This document shows positions 15,457 to 24,551 of a stretch of 64,000 nt of DNA, piece after piece. The stretch spans positions 186,001 through 250,000 of the forward strand of contig NZ_WBOF01000001.1 in the NCBI RefSeq assembly GCF_009569385.1, read 5' to 3'. Positions within the stretch are counted from its first letter, which is position 1, and each line of letters begins with the position of its first letter. Source of the stretch: Streptomyces kaniharaensis (GTDB taxonomy: Bacteria > Actinomycetota > Actinomycetes > Streptomycetales > Streptomycetaceae). The position numbers and the translations under genes are program-made. The notes beneath the pieces are model-generated. The model was not told the origin of the DNA and searched no databases. It saw only the letters and a list, made by a program, of their open reading frames with translations.

Positions 15457-16056
15457 ATGCCGGGAACGTACATGCCGAGGGCACGGCGCTGGCTCGTGCG
15501 GCTGCTCGCGGGCGCGGGGGTGGCCGCCGTGCTGCTGTACACCGAGGGCCAGTGGGAGAGCCGCTCCGGCGGGCTGATGCTGGTCGCCGACCTGCTCAAC
15601 CAGCCGGAGTTACTGCTCGGGGCGGCGCTGGCCGCGATGATCGCCGCCGCCTGGCTGGCCGACCGCCGCACCGCCGTGCGGACCGCCACCCGGGCGGTCA
15701 CGGTCACCGCCGGGGTGGTGTTCCTGCTCGGCGTGCTCGCCGTGCACAAGGTCTCGGCGGCGGAGACGCGCAGCCGCGAGACCGCCCCGGCCCGGCCGGA
15801 GCTCGCCCTCGTCGTGGTGCACCGCTCCTACGAGACCGGGCCGCAGGCGGGCGAGCACTGGCAGGTGCTGCTGGAGACCGGCACGGGCTGGTCCGCGCGC
15901 CGCTGGACACTGGCCGACATCGGCCGCGGCCCGGACGACGGGCGGCTGCTGCAGGCGAGTTGGACGGGGCGGGACCGGATCACCATCGTCACGGACGCCC
16001 ACCAACGGGTGTTCACCCTCGACCCGGACACCGGCGAACCGATGGAGGCGCGGTAG
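15457..16056 (+). CDS. Small membrane protein with extracytoplasmic C-terminal domain; contains a TTA codon
   Basis: A 199-aa protein with three hydrophobic segments (around residues 15-28, 50-66 and 80-97, the last GVVFLLGVLAVHKV) and then about 100 soluble residues (ELALVVVHRSYETG, VFTLDPDTGEP) that are probably extracytoplasmic. I recognise no domain. Codon 52 (15610-15612) is TTA, rare in streptomycetes and read by the developmentally regulated bldA tRNA. GGGGG precedes ATG 15457; ATG 15472 is an alternative. It lies 75 bp after the hydrolase in the same frame. Confidence 0.7.
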   Translation: MPGTYMPRARRWLVRLLAGAGVAAVLLYTEGQWESRSGGLMLVADLLNQPELLLGAALAAMIAAAWLADRRTAVRTATRAVTVTAGVVFLLGVLAVHKVSAAETRSRETAPARPELALVVVHRSYETGPQAGEHWQVLLETGTGWSARRWTLADIGRGPDDGRLLQASWTGRDRITIVTDAHQRVFTLDPDTGEPMEAR

Positions 16057-16075
16057 ACCCTCCCCCAATCCGGCC

Positions 16076-16121
16076 CGCCGCGGCCCCGCATGAGTACGGG
16101 CACTCATGCGGGGCCGCGGCG
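16076..16121. terminator. Strong bidirectional terminator
   Basis: A perfect 20-bp stem (16076-16095 with 16102-16121) and 6-nt loop sit between convergent genes, 20 bp after the membrane protein stop and 11 bp beyond the PBP stop. Confidence 0.9.
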
Positions 16122-16131
16122 TTGCTCCGGG

Positions 16132-18426
16132 TCATTCGTCGGACGGGTCGGGCGGGGTGGTGTTGTGCGGCTTTCCGCCGGGGCGGCCCGGCTGCGGGCG
16201 ACCGGGCTGCGGGCTGCCGGACTGCGGGCTGCCCGGCTGGGCGGTGCCGCTGCCGGAGCCGGACGGGGTGCCGCTCGGGTTCTCGGGGTCGCGCTTGGGC
16301 GGGTCCGGGATGTAGACGGTCGGGAACTCCTTGTCGGGCATGGTGCGGACCGCGTCGCTCATGGCCTGCTGCCAGATCGGCCCGGGGCCGGTCGCGCCGA
16401 AGACCTCGTCCTGGTAGTGGCCGCCGATCCGGATGTTCTTCATCGGCACCTTGGTGCCCGGACTGCCCAGCCAGACCGAGGCGGCCAGGTTGCCCGTGTA
16501 GCCGCTGAACCAGGCCGACTTCTTCTCGTCCGTGGTGCCGGTCTTGCCGGCGATCTGGCGGTTGTCGTCGAGGTTGAGGTCCTTGGCGGTGCCCTTCTCG
16601 GTCACGCCGAGGAGCACGCTGTTGACGACGTCGGCGGTGCTCTCGGACATCACCCGGTCGCACTTGGCCGGGGCCACCGGGACGTCCTTGCCGTCCACCG
16701 TGCTGATCCGGTTGATCGCCACCGGCGCGCAGTAGGTGCCGCGGGCGGCGAAGCTCGCGTACACGTCGGCCATCACCAGCGGGCTGACCTCCTGGGTGCC
16801 GAGGCCGAGCGCGGGCAGCTCCTGGAGCGGCTCGCCGCTCGCCTTGCCCGCCACGCCGAGCTTGTTGGCCATCTGCTTGACGGCGCAGAGGCCGATCTCC
16901 TGCTCCATCTGCACGAAGTAGGTGTTCACCGAGAGGGCCATCGCCTCCTTGAGCTCGTAGGGGCCGACCTCCCTCGGGCTCTCGTTCGGGATGGTGCCTT
17001 CCTTCTTGCCCTTGCTCAGGTTCTTCCAGGTGCCGTCGCAGGTCTTCATCGTCGGCCAGTCCATGCGGTTGGGCGAGTCGTACCGCTGGGTGGGCGGCAG
17101 TCCGGCCTCCAGGGCGGCGGCGGCCACGATGGGCTTGAAGTTGGAGCCGGGCTGGAAGCCGACGCCGCCGCCCATCGCCGCGTCCACGTTGTAGTTGACG
17201 ACGGTCTCGTTCTTCTCCTTGTCGAGACCGTAGGGCCGGGTCTGGGCCATCGCGAGGATCTTGCCGGTGCCCGGTTCGACCATCGTCATCGCCGCCGACA
17301 CCGGGTCCGTGACGAACACCCGCTCGGAGACGGCCTTCTGGGCGGCGGCCTGCTTCTCCGGGTCCATGGTGGTGTAGATGTTGAGGCCGCCCTGGTCCCA
17401 GAGCTTCTTGCGGTCGGCGGCGTTCTTGCCGAACACCGGGTCCTGCTTGACGACGTGGCGCACGTAGTCGCAGAAGAAGCCCATGCCGGCCCTGGCGGTG
17501 ATGCAGCCGTTCTGCGGGTCGCGGTAGCGCAGCCCGAGCGGGGCGGCCTTGGCCTCCCTGGCCTGGTCCGCGGTGATGTGCCGGTTCTCCACCATCTTGT
17601 CGATGACGGTGTCCCGGCGCTTCTGCGCGGCCACCGGGTGCAGCTTCGGGTCGTACTGGGACGGGTTCTGCACCAGGCCCGCGAGCATGGCCGCCTCGGG
17701 GAGGGTCAGGTCCTTGGCGTCCTTGCTGAAGTACCGCTGGGCGGCCGCCTCGATGCCGTACGCCTGGTGGCCGTAGAAGGTGATGTTGAGGTAGTTGGTG
17801 AGGATCTGGTCCTTCGGCAGGTCCTCTTCCAGCTTGATGGCGTACTTGAGTTCCTGGATCTTGCGGCCCAGGGTCTTGCGCTGCGCCTCCGCCACCGCCA
17901 CCGGGTCGTCGCCGGCCTTCTCCACGTTGACGTTCTTCACGTACTGCTGGGTCAGGGTGGACGCGCCCTGGACGGTCGCGCCGCTCTCCGCGTTCTTGGT
18001 GATGGCCCGCAGGATGCCCTTGAGGTCAACAGCGCCGTGCTCGTAGAAACGGGCGTCCTCGATGTCCACCTGCGCGTGGCGCATGAACGGCGACATCTGG
18101 TCGGCGGGTATGACGGTGCGGTCGCGTTCGTAGACCTTGGCGATCAGGCCGCCCTTGGCGTCGAAGATCTGCGTCGCCTGGGTGAGCGGCGGGGTCTTGA
18201 AGTCGTCGGGGATGTTCTCGAAGCTCTCGGCGCCGTTCTTCGCGCCGAGGCCGACCGCCCCGGCCGCGGGGAGCACGATCCCCGCCAGTAGCACGCCGCC
18301 GAGCACGCTGGAGCCGAGGAACGTGACCGCATGGCCGACCATGCCGAGCGGGCTCTCACGGCGCCGGGGGCGCGGCACCCAGGTGTCGCCCGGATCCTGG
18401 GCAGGTATGCGGCTCTTCGGTGACAT
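16132..18426 (-). CDS. Class A penicillin-binding protein (glycosyltransferase and transpeptidase)
   Basis: A 764-aa bifunctional murein synthase. After a short cytoplasmic part and one N-terminal membrane helix (SSVLGGVLLAGIVLPAAG) comes the GT51 domain with EDARFYEHGAVDLKGILRA and GASTLTQQYVKN. The transpeptidase motifs are PGSNFKP (Ser about 428), SVNTYF (SxN) and KTGTTDEKKSAWF (KTG, about 629). The C-terminus is a Gly/Ser/Pro/Gln-rich tail. The enzyme polymerises and crosslinks peptidoglycan outside the membrane. ATG 18426 lacks a clear ribosome site; a TTG at 18477 is an alternative. It is transcribed alone. Confidence 0.95.
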   Translation of the reverse strand: MSPKSRIPAQDPGDTWVPRPRRRESPLGMVGHAVTFLGSSVLGGVLLAGIVLPAAGAVGLGAKNGAESFENIPDDFKTPPLTQATQIFDAKGGLIAKVYERDRTVIPADQMSPFMRHAQVDIEDARFYEHGAVDLKGILRAITKNAESGATVQGASTLTQQYVKNVNVEKAGDDPVAVAEAQRKTLGRKIQELKYAIKLEEDLPKDQILTNYLNITFYGHQAYGIEAAAQRYFSKDAKDLTLPEAAMLAGLVQNPSQYDPKLHPVAAQKRRDTVIDKMVENRHITADQAREAKAAPLGLRYRDPQNGCITARAGMGFFCDYVRHVVKQDPVFGKNAADRKKLWDQGGLNIYTTMDPEKQAAAQKAVSERVFVTDPVSAAMTMVEPGTGKILAMAQTRPYGLDKEKNETVVNYNVDAAMGGGVGFQPGSNFKPIVAAAALEAGLPPTQRYDSPNRMDWPTMKTCDGTWKNLSKGKKEGTIPNESPREVGPYELKEAMALSVNTYFVQMEQEIGLCAVKQMANKLGVAGKASGEPLQELPALGLGTQEVSPLVMADVYASFAARGTYCAPVAINRISTVDGKDVPVAPAKCDRVMSESTADVVNSVLLGVTEKGTAKDLNLDDNRQIAGKTGTTDEKKSAWFSGYTGNLAASVWLGSPGTKVPMKNIRIGGHYQDEVFGATGPGPIWQQAMSDAVRTMPDKEFPTVYIPDPPKRDPENPSGTPSGSGSGTAQPGSPQSGSPQPGRPQPGRPGGKPHNTTPPDPSDE

Positions 18427-18592
18427 AGCTGGAACACTACGTCCGCGAAAAGCCCGCAAGGGGCGGGTGTTGGCCAACCTTTGTCACAAATCCGCGACAG
18501 ATTCGACTCATTCCAGCCGGTCTTTCCGGTGCCGCGACGGAGACAAGGACCGTTCGCCCACGGCCCGTTGTCCCCGCCTGCTGTGAAGCGGC

Positions 18593-20077
18593 TCAGCCGG
18601 CCGGGCAGTAGGTGTCGTCGGCCGGGCGGCGGCCGGTGACCAGGAAGTCCGTCACCACGGCGTCGCCGCACGGGTTTCCGTTGGCCACGTAGACGTCGTG
18701 GCCGCCGGAGTCGACCGTCACCATGCGGGCGCGGTCGCTGAGGGCCTCGCGCAGCTTCAGGGCGCCCCGGTAGGGGGTGGCGGGGTCGCGCAGGTTCTGG
18801 GCGAGGAGGATGTTCGCCGGGCCCCGGTCGGTGACCCGGACGGGCGGCTCGGCGGGGGCGAACGGCCAGAAGGCGCAGGGCATCACGTTGACCGGCATGC
18901 CGGCGGTGAGCGGACGGGCGGCGCGCTCGGCGGCGACGTCCTTGGCGTAGGCGGCCGGGTCGGCGGGCCAGGTGACGTCGTTACAGAGGGTGCCGACGGA
19001 GACGGCGACGGTGTTCTGCACCGCCTGCGCCACCGGTTCGGGCAGCGGGGCGGCGGCGGGCAGCGGGCGGCGGCCGAGGCCGGCCAGCATCAGCCGGGCG
19101 AGGTCGGGGAACTTCGCGTCCGCGTACAGGCTTTCCAGCATGGTCTCGCGCAGCACGTTGCCGTTCAGCTCGGCCGGGTTGGCGCCGGGCCAGGGCAGCG
19201 GGGCGCGGTCCAGGCGGGCGGCGAGGTCGAGGAAGAGCGGGCGGACCTCCTCGGGCGTGTCTGCGACCCGGTCCGGATTGCCGGGCGCGGCGGCCCACCT
19301 GGCGAAGTCGGGGAAGCGGTCCTCCGCGCCGGGGCCGTAGTTGGCGAGCCAGCCGCGCTCGACCTTCGACGGGTCCGGGTCGTCGTTGCTGTCGAGCACG
19401 ATCCGGTCGGTCTGCCGGGGGAACATGGTGGCGTAGACGGCGCCCGCGTAGGTGCCGTACGAGGTGCCCCAGGCGGAGAGGCGGCGCTCGCCGAGGGCCT
19501 GGCGGATGCGGTCGATGTCGCGGGCCTCGTTGGGGGTGGAGATGCTGCGCAGCACCGGGCCGCCGTTGCGGGCGCAGGTCTCGGCGAGCCGGCGGGCGGT
19601 CGCGACGTTGCCGTCGATCGAGCCGTCGGCGGCCGGCCAGGGGCGCAGCTTGACCATCGCGAGGTCGGCCGTGTCCAGGCCGCAGCTGACCGGGGTGGAG
19701 CGACCGACGCCGCGCGGGTCGAAGCCGACCAGGTCGTAGCGGTCGAGGACGGACTGCGGGAGGCGCTTGGCCGCGCTGGTCGGGATGTCCAGGCCGGTGC
19801 CGCCGGGGCCGCCGGGGATGGTGAGCAGGACGCCGTGGCGCAGGCCGGGGTTTGCGGCGGGGATCCGGGAGATCACGAGGGTGATCTGCTCGCCGTCCGG
19901 ATCGTCGTAGTCGAGCGGGACGGTGACGGTGGCGCACTGCTGGCGGGGGTCGGTCTTGCCCTGGCAGGCCGTCCAGGTGGGGCCCTTGCTCGCTGCCGCG
20001 GCGGGCAGGGCGGTGAGGACGGTGAGGGCGAGCGCGGCGGCGGTGGCGGCTGCGGCGGTGCGGTTGAAGTTCGGCAT
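18593..20077 (-). CDS. Secreted alpha/beta hydrolase, tripeptidyl aminopeptidase (Tap/Slp) family
   Basis: A 494-aa protein with a signal peptide (LALTVLTALPAAAAS). The oxyanion motif is IPGGPGGTG, the nucleophile elbow is WGTSYGTYAG (Ser near 205) and the catalytic His lies in SGGHDVYV near the C-terminus. This matches the streptomycete secreted tripeptidyl aminopeptidases (peptidase S33), which release N-terminal tripeptides from extracellular proteins. Cys residues (CSC-type spacing across the mature part) probably form disulfides outside the cell. ATG 20077 has no strong ribosome site. Confidence 0.92.
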   Translation of the reverse strand: MPNFNRTAAAATAAALALTVLTALPAAAASKGPTWTACQGKTDPRQQCATVTVPLDYDDPDGEQITLVISRIPAANPGLRHGVLLTIPGGPGGTGLDIPTSAAKRLPQSVLDRYDLVGFDPRGVGRSTPVSCGLDTADLAMVKLRPWPAADGSIDGNVATARRLAETCARNGGPVLRSISTPNEARDIDRIRQALGERRLSAWGTSYGTYAGAVYATMFPRQTDRIVLDSNDDPDPSKVERGWLANYGPGAEDRFPDFARWAAAPGNPDRVADTPEEVRPLFLDLAARLDRAPLPWPGANPAELNGNVLRETMLESLYADAKFPDLARLMLAGLGRRPLPAAAPLPEPVAQAVQNTVAVSVGTLCNDVTWPADPAAYAKDVAAERAARPLTAGMPVNVMPCAFWPFAPAEPPVRVTDRGPANILLAQNLRDPATPYRGALKLREALSDRARMVTVDSGGHDVYVANGNPCGDAVVTDFLVTGRRPADDTYCPAG

Positions 20078-20251
20078 GGCCAGAATTCTTCGCCGGAACG
20101 CCGTTCGGCCCCATCCGGGCAACTGGCCGATCGCCGGTGGGGCAATCCCCCGCATGCCCGGGGTGGTGTTCCTCCTCCACGCCCCCTGATCACGCCGATA
20201 TCACGTCAACTACTCTGTCTGGCCGGCCAGTTTACGAAGTGGGCGGTCGAC

Positions 20252-21019
20252 CTACGGAAGGGTCAGGATCCGCGGGCCGTCCTCGGTGATGGCGACGGTG
20301 TGCTCGATGTGGGCGGCGCGGGTGCCGTCGGAGGTGCGCAGGGTCCAGCCGTCGGCGTCGGTGCGGTGATCGTCGCGGCCGCCCGCGATGAGCATCGGCT
20401 CGATCGCGAGCACCAGGCCCGGGCGCAGCGGGTAACCCCGGCCCGGCCGGCCCTCGTTGGGCAGGTGCGGATCCTCGTGCATGCGCCGCCCGATGCCGTG
20501 CCCGCCGAAGCCCTCCAGCAGGCCGTAGCGCCCGGCCCGGGCGACGGAACCCACCGCGTGCGCGATGTCGCCGATCCGGTTTCCGACCACGGCGGCGGCG
20601 ATCCCGGCCTCCAAGGCGCGGCGGGTGGTGTCGATCAGCGCCTCGTCCTCCGGGCGGGCGGTGCCGACGGTGAAGCTGACGGCCGCGTCGCCCGCCCAGC
20701 CGTCGAGGACGGCGCCGCAGTCGATGCTGACGAGGTCGCCGTCGCGCAGCCGGTACCCGTCCGGGATGCCGTGCACCACGGCGTCGTTGACGGAGGCGCA
20801 GATGACCGCCGGGAAGGGCACTGGCGCGAAGGAGGGCCGGTAGCCGAGGAACGGCGAGCTCGCCCCGGCCGCCCGCAGCACGCCGTGCGCGACCTCGTCC
20901 AGCTCCAGCAGGCCGACCCCGACCGCCGCCTCCGCCCGTACGGCCGCCAGCGCGTTCGCGACCACGCGGCCGGCCTCGCGCATCGCGGCGAGGGCGGTGT
21001 CCGACTTGAGTTCGACCAT
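20252..21019 (-). CDS. map: Type I methionine aminopeptidase (paralogue)
   Basis: A 255-aa protein with metal ligands visible as [19 protein letters not shown] (two Asp), [12 protein letters not shown] (His), AIEPML (Glu) and [10 protein letters not shown] (Glu). These are the five ligands of the pita-bread fold. It removes the initiator Met from nascent proteins. No N-terminal SH3-binding extension is present. Its isolated position, away from the ribosomal protein operon that normally carries map, and its short leader suggest this is a second copy. A palindrome overlaps the probable promoter. Confidence 0.92.
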   Translation of the reverse strand: MVELKSDTALAAMREAGRVVANALAAVRAEAAVGVGLLELDEVAHGVLRAAGASSPFLGYRPSFAPVPFPAVICASVNDAVVHGIPDGYRLRDGDLVSIDCGAVLDGWAGDAAVSFTVGTARPEDEALIDTTRRALEAGIAAAVVGNRIGDIAHAVGSVARAGRYGLLEGFGGHGIGRRMHEDPHLPNEGRPGRGYPLRPGLVLAIEPMLIAGGRDDHRTDADGWTLRTSDGTRAAHIEHTVAITEDGPRILTLP

Positions 21020-21054
21020 GGTGATCCGGTGTCCTCTCGGGGGGCTCCAATTCT

Positions 21055-21066
21055 TATACCGGTATT
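21055..21066. promoter_or_regulatory. Palindrome ATACCGGTAT at the map promoter
   Basis: A perfect 10-bp palindrome within 21055-21066 lies about 40 bp upstream of the map start. On the minus strand it runs into TATAAG, a good -10 candidate, so it may be a repressor operator. Which protein would bind it is unknown. Confidence 0.35.
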
Positions 21067-21261
21067 TGTATCACGGCCGCTCGCGGGATGACGGCCGCAT
21101 GACCGACCCGGGCCTCACCACGGTGAGGGACGGAACCGGGTCCGAATCCCCAGGTCGATGCCGCGCCCCGCCCGCCTGGCGCCGGGCGACCCCGGTTCTC
21201 GACCGAAGATCATCAAGCAGTAGGCTCGTTCCGCAACACGACGCGAACGAAGGGGAGCTCA

Positions 21262-22635
21262 GTGGCGCGGGTTGCGGTGATAGGCGGGGGTATGGGCGGG
21301 CTGGGGACGGCGCTCATGCTCGGTCGGCGGGGCCACACGGTCACGTTGTTTGAGCAGGACGCCCGGCAGGCCGGCGAGGACCTGAACCGGGACTTCTTCC
21401 ACTGGGACAGGCCCCGAGTCCCGCAGGCCGACCAGCCCCACTCGTTCCTCGCGCCCGTACGCACCGTGTTGTGCACCGAGGCCCCTGATGTCTACGCGGA
21501 CCTGCTGGCACGCGGAGCCCGGGAGTACCACGACTTCGACTGGTTCGGTGAGCATCCGCCGCATCGGGCCGGCGACGAGGACCTGGTGACCCTGCGCACC
21601 CGCCGTATCGTGCTGGAGGCCGCCCTGACCGCGGCGGTGCGGCGGGAACCCACCGTTGAGGTGCGGCGAGGCTGCCGGGTGCGCGCCCTCACCTTCGGCG
21701 AGGGCCGCCCGGTCCGGGTCACCGGTGTGCAGGTGGGCGCGGAAACGCACCGGGCGGACCTCGTCGTCGATGCGTCCGGTCGCCGCTCGCCGGTTCCCGC
21801 CTGGCTGATCGCGGCCGGCTGCCGCCCGCCCGTGGTCGAAAGCCACCGCACCGGGATCGCCTACCTGTGCCGCTGGTACCGCCTGCGCGCCGACGGCCCG
21901 CGTGACCCCGGGCGGGTGAGGACCGGTTCGGCCGCACCGTTCGCGCTCGCGGGCGTCTTCCCTTCCGACAACGACACCTTCGCGCTGAGCATGGTGCTCT
22001 CCACGGGCGATCCGACCCGCGGCGCGCTCACCGACCCCGCCGTGTTCGAGGCCGTCGCCCGCCGCTTCCCCGCCACCGCCGCCTGGCTCGACCTGGCCCC
22101 CGAACCGCACTCCGCCGTTCTGGCGATGGCCGGCCTCGACAACCGCTGGACTTCCCTCGTCGACGATGACGGCCCCGTCGTCACGGGCCTGGTCAACGCC
22201 GGGGACAGCCTCGTCCACACCAACCCCACCCTGGGCCATGGCGTGGCCCTCGGCCTGCTTGCCGCCCAGCACCTCGCCACCCACGTCGACCGGATCGCCG
22301 CGGACCCCATGGGCTACCACACCTGGACGGCACGGGTACTCCGCCCGTGGTTCGACGCGCAGGTGACGGCCGACCGCGCCAACGAGCAATGCCTCACCGA
22401 GAGCTCACCGTCCTCGGACCGGCGGGCTGCCGCCCTGGCCGCCTGCGCCTTCGACGATCCCGTCGTCATGCGGGCCCGTGCCCAGGTGCGCCATCTCCTG
22501 CGACCGGCCGACGACGCCTACGGCACCGACGAGGTGGACCGACACGTCACCGCCTGGCTGGCTGCCCGCCCGGACTTCACGCCACAGCACGACGGCCCGA
22601 CCCGGGACCAGTGGGATGCGCTCATCCCGGGCTGA
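21262..22635 (+). CDS. FAD-dependent oxidoreductase (monooxygenase/halogenase-like)
   Basis: A 457-aa protein with AAGGGGAG upstream of GTG 21262. The N-terminal dinucleotide motif VAVIGGGMGGLGTALMLGRR-type binds FAD, a second motif LVVDASGRRSPVP follows, and VVTGLVNAGDSLVHTNPTLGHG matches the GD motif of FAD hydroxylases. There is no lysine-WW motif of tryptophan halogenases. The family covers aromatic hydroxylases, geranylgeranyl reductases and related enzymes; the substrate is unknown. No partner reductase or regulator is clearly linked. Confidence 0.85.
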   Translation: MARVAVIGGGMGGLGTALMLGRRGHTVTLFEQDARQAGEDLNRDFFHWDRPRVPQADQPHSFLAPVRTVLCTEAPDVYADLLARGAREYHDFDWFGEHPPHRAGDEDLVTLRTRRIVLEAALTAAVRREPTVEVRRGCRVRALTFGEGRPVRVTGVQVGAETHRADLVVDASGRRSPVPAWLIAAGCRPPVVESHRTGIAYLCRWYRLRADGPRDPGRVRTGSAAPFALAGVFPSDNDTFALSMVLSTGDPTRGALTDPAVFEAVARRFPATAAWLDLAPEPHSAVLAMAGLDNRWTSLVDDDGPVVTGLVNAGDSLVHTNPTLGHGVALGLLAAQHLATHVDRIAADPMGYHTWTARVLRPWFDAQVTADRANEQCLTESSPSSDRRAAALAACAFDDPVVMRARAQVRHLLRPADDAYGTDEVDRHVTAWLAARPDFTPQHDGPTRDQWDALIPG

Positions 22636-22788
22636 GCGCTTGCCCGGCACCTGGCACAGAAGCTGGGAGCTGCTCGGCCGCGCCTGGCCGGGGTGGGAGC
22701 CGCGCCGGACGTACGACGGCTCGGCCGAGCTGCGCAGCCAGCTCGTCGCGCAGGCGGCACCCGGGGAACAGGCTCTAGGATCGACGGC

Positions 22789-23058
22789 ATGGTGAGGACT
22801 CCGCTGACGCCGTGGGAGCGCGAGCGTGGTGAGCGCTTCGGGGCGCTGCTGCGGGAGGCGCGTGGTGAGCGCAGCATGGTCGAGGTGGCGGCGGTGGCCG
22901 GTGTCTCGGCGGAGACGTTGCGCAAGATCGAGACGGGTCGGGCGCCGACGCCGTCGTTCTTCACCATCGCAGCGCTGGCGTTCGCGCTCGATCTGTCGTT
23001 GGACGAGCTGGCCGCGGCCTGCGCCGTCCAGGACGGCGGCGACGCGCTGTCCGCGTGA
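22789..23058 (+). CDS. XRE family HTH transcriptional regulator
   Basis: An 89-aa single-domain DNA-binding protein. The helix-turn-helix region reads MVEVAAVAGVSAETLRKIET, followed by GRAPTPSFFTIAALAFALDL. There is no ligand-binding domain. TAGGAT at 22776-22781 lies 7 nt before ATG 22789; it may be a -10 hexamer of a leaderless transcript, or its AGGA may act as a weak ribosome site. The gene is convergent with the sugar transporter operon and separated by a terminator. Confidence 0.85.
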   Translation: MVRTPLTPWERERGERFGALLREARGERSMVEVAAVAGVSAETLRKIETGRAPTPSFFTIAALAFALDLSLDELAAACAVQDGGDALSA

Positions 23059-23064
23059 CGCGAA

Positions 23065-23096
23065 CGCCCGCCCGGCACGGGTGCGCCGGGCGGGCG
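23065..23096. terminator. Bidirectional terminator
   Basis: A 12-bp perfect stem (CGCCCGCCCGGC at 23065-23076 with 23085-23096) and 8-nt loop lie between the convergent XRE gene and the substrate-binding protein gene. Confidence 0.8.
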
Positions 23097-23111
23097 GACT
23101 GCGGCGGAAGG

Positions 23112-24506
23112 TCAGCCCACCGAGCTGTTGTAGCCGTCGATCGCGGGCTGGAGCTCCTTGGCCGCGTCGGCGAGGGCCTGCTGGGCGCTCTTGGAGCCCT
23201 TGATGGTCTGCTCGATGGCGGTCTCCACGGCCTTGCGGGCCTGCGGCATCACGCCGAGCAGGCAGCCGGCGGTGGCCGGGGTGGGCTTGGTGGCCTTGAG
23301 CTGGTCGATGGCGGTCTGGAACTGCGGGTACTTGGCCACCCACTCCTTGTCCTTGGGGTCGTCCAGGGACTTGGTGTTGACCGGGAAGTAGCCGGTGCCG
23401 GTGTGCCAGGCGGCCTGCTGCTCGGCGGAGGTGAGGAACTTCTCGAACTCCCACGCGGCGCGCTTCTCCGCGTCGGAGTGGCCGGGCCCGCTGATCCACA
23501 GCGAGGCGCCGCCGATCACCGGGCCGCCCTGGGAGTTCGCGTCGACCTTCGGGAAGGGCGCGGTGCCGACGGTGAACTTGGCGGCCTCGGTGTAGCCGCG
23601 CAGGACGCCGGTCGACTCCAGGTGCATGGCGACGGTGCCGGACTTGAACGCCGCCTGGGCGTCGTCGGTGACGCGGCCGGTGTTGGCCGCGTAGCCGTTC
23701 CTGACCAGGTCGGCCCACCACTGGACGATCTGGGCGCCCTGGGCCGAGTCGAAGACGACCTTGCCCGCCTTGTTGCCGCGCCCGTTGTCCTGGTCGCAGT
23801 ACATCGTGCCGGACTCGGCGAGCAGCTGCTCGACGAACCAGCCGTAGATGGCGGCGCCGAAGCCGTAGCGCACGGTCTGGCCGTTGGCGTCCTTCTTGGT
23901 CAGCTTCTGCGCGAGGTCGCCGAGTTCGGCGAGGTTCGTCGGCGGCTTGGCCGCGTCGAGGCCGGCCTCCTTGAAGGCGTCGGCGTTGAGGTAGAGCAGC
24001 GGCATCGAGGAGTTGAACGGCATGCTCGCGAGCTTGCCGCCGACCGAGTAGTAGTTGCGGATGTTCGGGTCGAGGTCGGCGAGCGAGTAGCCGTCCTTGT
24101 CGGCGAACGCCTGGGCGGGGATCGTCTGCCTGGAGTCGATCATGAAGCGGGTGCCGATGTCGTAGACCTGCACCAGGGCGGGGGTGCCCTTCTGCTGCAC
24201 CGACGCCTTGTACTTGGCGACCAGCTCGTCGTACTTGCCCTGGAACTCGGCCTTGACCTCGATCTTGCCCTGGTGAGCGGCGTTGAACTGGCCCACCAGG
24301 CCGTTCAGCACATCCGCGTTCTTGCCGGTCATCGAGTGCCAGAACTCGACGGTGGTGACGCCGGAGGCCTGGTCGAGGGCCTGGGCGCCGGGCGCGGCCG
24401 CGTCGTTGGAGCCGCCGGAGCCCGAGGTGGAGTCACCGGAGCTGCAGGCGGTCAGGGACAGGCCGGCCACCAGCAGGGCCGCGAGCGCGCGTGCACTCTT
24501 CTTCAC
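23112..24506 (-). CDS. ABC transporter substrate-binding lipoprotein (sugar, UgpB-like)
   Basis: A 464-aa protein with a lipoprotein signal: MKKSARALAALLVAGLSL then lipobox TAC with the modified Cys at about residue 21. The mature part shows the family-1 solute-binding pattern (TVEFWHSMTGKNADVLNGLV, then KYDELVAKYKAS). The segment SLWISGPGHSDAEKRAAWEF is typical of glycerol-3-phosphate or oligosaccharide binders. It delivers substrate to the two permeases encoded upstream. The gene is third in the operon, 45 bp after the second permease. Confidence 0.92.
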   Translation of the reverse strand: MKKSARALAALLVAGLSLTACSSGDSTSGSGGSNDAAAPGAQALDQASGVTTVEFWHSMTGKNADVLNGLVGQFNAAHQGKIEVKAEFQGKYDELVAKYKASVQQKGTPALVQVYDIGTRFMIDSRQTIPAQAFADKDGYSLADLDPNIRNYYSVGGKLASMPFNSSMPLLYLNADAFKEAGLDAAKPPTNLAELGDLAQKLTKKDANGQTVRYGFGAAIYGWFVEQLLAESGTMYCDQDNGRGNKAGKVVFDSAQGAQIVQWWADLVRNGYAANTGRVTDDAQAAFKSGTVAMHLESTGVLRGYTEAAKFTVGTAPFPKVDANSQGGPVIGGASLWISGPGHSDAEKRAAWEFEKFLTSAEQQAAWHTGTGYFPVNTKSLDDPKDKEWVAKYPQFQTAIDQLKATKPTPATAGCLLGVMPQARKAVETAIEQTIKGSKSAQQALADAAKELQPAIDGYNSSVG

Positions 24507-24551
24507 GGGGATTCTCTCTCTGTCGGGGGAGGGACAGGACGGACGAGCGGG

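Noticed and set aside
16090..18291. A 733-codon plus-strand open frame
   Set aside because: Antisense to the class A PBP gene; Leu/Gly/His-rich shadow with no domain.
18698..21091. A 797-codon plus-strand open frame
   Set aside because: Antisense to the secreted hydrolase and methionine aminopeptidase genes; no recognisable motif and low-complexity Gly/Ala/Val composition.
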